Assembly: GCA_964347975.1 (NCBI GenBank)
Contig: CAYGAY010000008.1
Span: 41,675-105,674, forward strand
Source: Bin87 sp964347975
GTDB lineage: Bacteria; Chloroflexota; Dehalococcoidia; Lucifugimonadales; UBA3495
DNA: 64,000 nt
Direction of reading: 5' to 3'
A model generated the notes under the pieces. The model did not search any database, was not told the DNA's origin, and saw nothing but the letters and a program-made list of their open reading frames with translations. Numbering within the stretch: the stretch's first letter is position 1; each line of letters begins with the position of its first letter. Positions 60,243 to 64,000 of this stretch are shown here, piece by piece. The translations under genes and the position numbers were made by a program.

Positions 60243-61169
60243 ATGCTGCACAAACTTCGACAAATCGCGATGATGGTCAATGACCTGCCCGAAGCCGTGG
60301 ACCTCTACGGTCGCATTCTGGGAATGCGTCCGTCCCGGACCGGCGCCCTCCCGCAGTTCGGTTTGGATAACGCGGTGTTGCCGGCCGGCAAAGGCACGTT
60401 CGTGGAACTGCTGGCTCCGACTCGATCTTTGACCAATCAGGCAACTTCTGCCGGCGCGCGTTTTCTACAGCGTCGCGGCGAGGCCCCGTACCTGATGATC
60501 TTTGAGACCACGGAGTACGACCGTCTCATCCCCCACTTGCGAGACCTCGGCGTCCGCATCACCGACGAAACGCAGCGCGACGGCAGCCGTTCCGCGTTCC
60601 TGCATCCGGCATCCTGCAACGGCGCCTTCCTAGAAATAATCGAAGTGACCGACCCGGACAATCCGTGGCCGGCCGCCGGCCCCGGCTGGCAAGCTTCGGA
60701 CCACCAAGCAGGCACGCTTCAGCTGCGCCAAATGGCCGTGATCGTCAACGACCTGGACGCGGCCATTGCGCATTGGAGCCGGATGTTCGGGTTGCAACCC
60801 ACCCGCAGGTTCGAAATCAGCTTCACCGACCTGGAGATCGCGGTTCTTCCGCTGACCGGTGGCGATACTTTCATCGAACTGGCGCAGCCTACCAGCCCAG
60901 ATTCTCCATCGGGACGCTTCCTGGCTCGCTACGGAGAAGGTATATATCTGACGATATACGAAATCGCCGATTCGTTAGCCACCGACGCGCATCTCCAAAC
61001 CCAGGACATCCGGTTCACCACGTCGCGCCGCACCGATAACTACACTAACTTGGGCTTCAACAGCATTTGGCTCCATCCCGCCACGTTCAAGGGGGCATTC
61101 ACGCAACTGTCGCAGGTGCTGGACGCTGAAAATCCGTGGCCTCCGGCCGGCGACGACTGGTTCCGGTAG
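60243..61169 (+). CDS. Two-domain VOC (glyoxalase-fold) protein
   Basis: 308 residues, two repeats of the VOC module (about 4-140 and 160-300) with the pattern LRQIAMMVNDLPEAVDLYGRILGM and LRQMAVIVNDLDAAIAHWSRMFGL. Metal positions: Q at the usual first His, E in FVELLAP and FIELAQP, H in FLHPA and WLHPA, E in LEIIE but Q in FTQLSQ. It resembles methylmalonyl-CoA epimerase-like proteins; the altered ligands leave the reaction open. Confidence 0.8.
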   Translation: MLHKLRQIAMMVNDLPEAVDLYGRILGMRPSRTGALPQFGLDNAVLPAGKGTFVELLAPTRSLTNQATSAGARFLQRRGEAPYLMIFETTEYDRLIPHLRDLGVRITDETQRDGSRSAFLHPASCNGAFLEIIEVTDPDNPWPAAGPGWQASDHQAGTLQLRQMAVIVNDLDAAIAHWSRMFGLQPTRRFEISFTDLEIAVLPLTGGDTFIELAQPTSPDSPSGRFLARYGEGIYLTIYEIADSLATDAHLQTQDIRFTTSRRTDNYTNLGFNSIWLHPATFKGAFTQLSQVLDAENPWPPAGDDWFR

Positions 61170-61174
61170 AAACC

Positions 61175-62047
61175 ATGACCAATCATAACGCCCCGCACGA
61201 CCACGCTGGACACGGTCACACCCATTTGCGCCACGGCCAGAGCCACATCCACGACGGCTCTACCCCACAGGCGGTGGCTTTCGAGAACTTGAGCGTGAAC
61301 TACGGGCCGGTAGTGGCGTTGGATAATGTCTGCTTCTCAATCGCAAGGGGCAGTCTGTCCGGCATCATCGGTCCCAACGGGGGCGGCAAGTCCTCATTGC
61401 TGAAATCGGTGGTGGGTCTTGTGGAGCCAAACCGCGGCAAGGTCACCGTCCTCGGCCGTCCCAGCCAGGAGATGCTGAAGCGCATCGGTTTCGTGCCGCA
61501 ATCGGAGCAGGTGGACTGGAATTTTCCGGTTTCAGTCTGGGACGTGGCGATGATGGGTTTGACGCCGCAACGTGGCTTGTTCAAGGCCCACAGCCGGGCG
61601 AACCGCGAAGCCGCCGCCGAAGCATTGGCCACGGTGGACTTGGCGGACCTGCGGCGGCGTGGCATTGGCGAGTTATCCGGCGGCCAACGTCGCCGGGCCC
61701 TTTTGGCCCGCGCCATCGCGTCCCAACCGGCAATTCTGCTGCTCGACGAGCCGATGGCCGGCTTGGACCCAACCGCTCAGCACCGTTTCCTTGATATCGT
61801 TGACCGGCTGCGAGACAAGGGAACCACGGTCGTCATGTGTACCCACAACCTGACTTGCGTTTCGACCAGAGCCAGCGACGTGGCCGTGATCAATGAGCGC
61901 CTGATAGCTTACGGGCCACCGGATGAGGTGCTTCTGGAGTCCGTTTTAGCCGATGCTTTCGGGCATCAATTGGTGGTTCACGCCGCCGGCGGCGCCTACG
62001 CTTTGCGCCACCACGACCACACTCCCGCCTGGCCCGGCCGCCAGTAA
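61175..62047 (+). CDS. Orphan metal-type ABC ATPase with His-rich ends
   Basis: 290 residues. N terminus NAPHDHAGHGHTHLRHGQSHIHD, Walker A GPNGGGKSS, Q-loop FVPQSEQVDWNFPVS, signature LSGGQRRRALLARAI, Walker B LLLDEPMAGLD, H-loop THNL, and a C-terminal RHHDHTP. The Q-loop and signature context matches ZnuC-like ATPases. No permease or binding protein adjoins. It may serve a second Zn/Mn transporter or share ZnuB. Confidence 0.88.
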   Translation: MTNHNAPHDHAGHGHTHLRHGQSHIHDGSTPQAVAFENLSVNYGPVVALDNVCFSIARGSLSGIIGPNGGGKSSLLKSVVGLVEPNRGKVTVLGRPSQEMLKRIGFVPQSEQVDWNFPVSVWDVAMMGLTPQRGLFKAHSRANREAAAEALATVDLADLRRRGIGELSGGQRRRALLARAIASQPAILLLDEPMAGLDPTAQHRFLDIVDRLRDKGTTVVMCTHNLTCVSTRASDVAVINERLIAYGPPDEVLLESVLADAFGHQLVVHAAGGAYALRHHDHTPAWPGRQ

Positions 62048-62081
62048 AACTCCGCCTGGCCTGATTGGAAGAGTAGAGGCT

Positions 62082-62486
62082 ATGCGAGTCGTTGCGGTTA
62101 TCTTGTCCTTACCCTTCACGATTCTACTTTCGCTAACAGCAAATCAACATGGTACAGATATTGACTTGGCTCCCCTCATCATCGTCGGGATAATGCTCTA
62201 TCTCGCCTTTGGCGCCGTCGCGGGACTTATCGCCGCTGTCTTCATCCGCAATGCTCACTTCGGAATAAGCGCATTAATCGGGATGGGCACGACTATCGGT
62301 GGCGGTCTTGTGTTCGCTGGGTTCTTCGCCCTGGCACAGTACATCAGCTTGCACACCTCATTCAGTGAACGCATTGACGTCATATTGGCTGTCGGAGCAT
62401 TTGCAATCCTTTTTGCTATTATCCTCGCCACCTTTGTCAGTATGGTTGTCCTTATCCGTAGAATAGGACGCAACGTACCAGAGTAG
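62082..62486 (+). CDS. Small four-helix membrane protein
   Basis: 134 residues with four hydrophobic segments (about 2-20, 29-55, 63-85, 100-125). No family recognised. It follows the ATPase by 35 bases but lacks the ABC-3 permease motifs, so it is not the missing ZnuB-type partner. GC content is below that of the neighbours. Confidence 0.65.
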   Translation: MRVVAVILSLPFTILLSLTANQHGTDIDLAPLIIVGIMLYLAFGAVAGLIAAVFIRNAHFGISALIGMGTTIGGGLVFAGFFALAQYISLHTSFSERIDVILAVGAFAILFAIILATFVSMVVLIRRIGRNVPE

Positions 62487-62529
62487 GACCCGTCGACGTT
62501 CATGCCAAAACAGGGCAATCTCACCACCA

Positions 62530-62632
62530 CCGTCATTCCCGCTTTCGCGGGAATCCAGTGACATAATTCGTTAATTATGTTTCCGTTTCCTGCATATCAC
62601 GACTTCTAGACTCCTGCTTTCGCAGGAGTGAC
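62530..62632. repeat. Two REP hairpins
   Basis: CGTCATTCCCGC-TTTC-GCGGGAAT at about 62533 and ACTCCTGC-TTTC-GCAGGAGT at about 62610. Same class as 51019. The rest of the 300-base gap holds the SDR promoter. Confidence 0.65.
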
Positions 62633-62700
62633 GGATGTGTATTCTATGAAGCGATTGCCCTGCATACCAAGACTACGAGCGCAATGACCTATGCTACCTC

Positions 62701-62709
62701 TGCTAAAAT
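62701..62709 (+). promoter_or_regulatory. Extended -10 for the SDR gene
   Basis: TGCTAAAAT, identical to the P450-1 extended -10. No good -35. Confidence 0.4.
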
Positions 62710-62787
62710 CAACCGATTTCCTATCCGCCAAGTTCCGTACGTCCTGTATATGTTCCCAATGACTGACCAACCACAGGAGCCTTCCCA

Positions 62788-63636
62788 ATGTACGACCTGA
62801 ACGGAAAAACTGCCCTCGTCACCGGCGCTGGCGGACGCCATGGCATCGGCCGCGCCATCGCAACCCGCCTGGCCTCGGAAGGCGCGGACGTGGTGGTAAC
62901 CGACGTCGAGGCGTCTCTGGATGCTATCCGCACCGAAGACCGTCTGGATGGCTGGCGCGGCCTGCCCAGCGTGGTGGAGGAGATTCAGGGGATAGGCCGC
63001 CGCAGTCTGGGCCTGTACTACGACGTTTCGGACAGCGCGCAGGTTGATTCGATGGTGACTGACACTCTCAATGAGTTCGGCAAGATCGATATCCTGGTCA
63101 ATAACGCGGGCTCTCGTCCGGGGCGGGACCGGGTGCTCATCGTCGAGCTGGAAGAAGACGCATTTGACGAGGTTATGCGCGTCAACGTCCGGGGAACCTA
63201 CCTGGTCAGCCGGGCCGTATGCCGCCACCTGGTGGGACGGGGCGGCCCCGGCAAGATCATCAACATATCGTCAGGAGCCGGCAAGCGTGGTATCGCCCGC
63301 TACGGGGCCTACTGCGCCAGCAAGTTCGCCGTCATCGGTTTCACTCAGTCGTTGGCCCATGAGATGGCGCCCTACCGAGTCAACGTGAACGCCATTTGCC
63401 CCGGCCTGGTGGATACCGAACGCGTTGACTTTATCGCCGCTGCCCTGGCTCCTGAAGGAACTTCCGGCGAGGAGCACCGTGCTCTGATGGTGCGAGAGCG
63501 CGAGATACGCGTGCCTTTGGGCCGCATCGCCCAGGGAGACGACATCGCCCGCATGGCCGCCTTCCTGTCCTCCGCCGAATCGGACTACATGACCGGGCTG
63601 AGCATCAGCGTATCCGGCGGGTCGGAGATGAGTTAG
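62788..63636 (+). CDS. Short-chain dehydrogenase/reductase
   Basis: 282 residues. NAD(P) loop TGAGGRHGIGRAIA, NNAGSRPG, catalytic YGAYCASK, and the C-terminal PLGRIAQGDDIARMAAFLSS. About 20 residues longer than a typical SDR, in a segment (ASLDAIRTEDRLDGWRGLPS) that probably extends the loop after strand 2. AGGAG before the ATG. Substrate unknown; the neighbourhood suggests acyl or hydroxyacyl oxidation. Confidence 0.9.
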   Translation: MYDLNGKTALVTGAGGRHGIGRAIATRLASEGADVVVTDVEASLDAIRTEDRLDGWRGLPSVVEEIQGIGRRSLGLYYDVSDSAQVDSMVTDTLNEFGKIDILVNNAGSRPGRDRVLIVELEEDAFDEVMRVNVRGTYLVSRAVCRHLVGRGGPGKIINISSGAGKRGIARYGAYCASKFAVIGFTQSLAHEMAPYRVNVNAICPGLVDTERVDFIAAALAPEGTSGEEHRALMVREREIRVPLGRIAQGDDIARMAAFLSSAESDYMTGLSISVSGGSEMS

Positions 63637-63644
63637 GCACGATT

Positions 63645-63653
63645 TGATATAAT
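63645..63653 (+). promoter_or_regulatory. Extended -10 near the window end
   Basis: TGATATAAT: perfect TATAAT with TGA before it, 62 bases ahead of the small frame at 63715. No -35. Confidence 0.4.
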
Positions 63654-63714
63654 AGCAACGGGCCTCCTCGCGTGGTGTTTCGATATCGGCTCCCTGCCTG
63701 ACCAGCAAGTCGCT

Positions 63715-63987
63715 ATGCTCATCAGGCCTGAAGTCGCGCCGACAACGCCAACGTTGGAGTTCCTCAAACGTTGCTTCCGGTTCGTCAGTGAGGAATGGCC
63801 GCACGCCGTGCGAGTGAATGTGCCGGACGGCGGTTTTGAACGGCGTTTCCGGGAAAGCTGCGAGCGTCATCTACGCGGTTGGTCAGTTGCTCCAATCCGT
63901 GAAATGTGGCTTGGCGCGGGGCTTGAAACTCTCTCCGGCACATTGGGTATTCCCAACACGCGCTGGTTATGTAAAATCTATCCCTGA
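63715..63987 (+). CDS. Unrecognised small protein
   Basis: 90 residues, MLIRPEVAPTTPTLEFLKRCFRFVSEEW and WLGAGLETLSGTLGIPNTRWLCKIYP. No family seen. Codon use is less GC-rich than nearby genes. Start and reality are unproven; the opposite strand also has an open frame here, but it is the shadow of the SDR extending past its end. Confidence 0.35.
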   Translation: MLIRPEVAPTTPTLEFLKRCFRFVSEEWPHAVRVNVPDGGFERRFRESCERHLRGWSVAPIREMWLGAGLETLSGTLGIPNTRWLCKIYP

Positions 63988-64000
63988 TACCAGCGTTGCC

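Noticed and set aside
63271..63870. Minus-strand frame at the window end
   Set aside because: It is the antisense shadow of the terminal SDR that happens to run on; the protein has no family features.

Overview
The window is GC-rich, tightly packed bacterial chromosome that looks like an uncultured Chloroflexota (SAR202 or other Dehalococcoidia-like) genome. That assignment is inference from the gene mix: tandem cytochrome P450s, an LLM-type flavin oxidoreductase, CocE-type hydrolases, MaoC and VOC proteins, caa3-type oxidase, ComEA/ComEC, many short palindromic intergenic repeats, and no lipopolysaccharide or outer-membrane genes. No taxonomic marker such as rRNA is present.

Layout. 1-0.7 kb: the end of a decayed insertion sequence with its terminal inverted repeat, followed by a 125-bp MITE-like palindrome. 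0.8-8.1 kb: five tandem P450 genes, each with its own recognisable or partial promoter, and a [3Fe-4S] ferredoxin. 8.1-9.8 kb (minus strand): an LLM-class oxidoreductase and a Uma2-family protein. 10-16 kb (minus): valS, a Pro/Thr-rich lipoprotein, aroE and aroC. 16.1-20 kb: a four-domain S1 protein facing polX and an unknown gene. 20.3-26.5 kb: metallo-beta-lactamase fold protein, CocE-like hydrolase, tRNA-Trp, an NTF2-like/HpaB-like/SDR cluster, tRNA-Gly. 26.8-30.4 kb: coiled-coil protein, branched-chain aminotransferase, plsY, EamA permease. 30.6-35.6 kb: a Fur/Zur regulator, ZnuA, ZnuC, ZnuB and a His-tailed MFS permease, forming a metal-uptake operon. 36.6-41.6 kb: caa3-type cytochrome c oxidase (subunits II, I, III, IV) with c-type haem domains fused to both subunit II and subunit IV. 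41.7-47.2 kb: a frameshifted alpha/beta hydrolase, TrmO, FmdB-type zinc ribbon, SCP2-like protein, GT-C glycosyltransferase and a class C beta-lactamase-fold hydrolase. 47.3-48.9 kb: a lower-GC block of unrecognised genes, the best candidate for an undescribed system. 48.9-55 kb: DUF952, kinase-like protein, comEA, comEC, cmk, plsC. 55-57 kb (minus): NYN-domain protein and dapA. 57.1-58.5 kb: a large imperfect palindrome made of two inverted transposase halves. 58.5-64 kb: PHP phosphoesterase, two hot-dog dehydratases, a two-domain VOC protein, an orphan His-rich metal ABC ATPase, a small membrane protein and an SDR.

Besides housekeeping (chorismate and lysine synthesis, valyl-tRNA charging, phospholipid acylation), the genome invests in oxidative modification of small molecules (P450s, flavin monooxygenase, SDRs), zinc acquisition and aerobic respiration. 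Repeats are a prominent second layer: four copies of a 70-205-bp MITE-like element, hairpin repeats at convergent gene ends, and four traces of one insertion-sequence family whose outer end reads GGTAGCGTT. Several promoters share an extended -10 of the form TGCTAnnAT.
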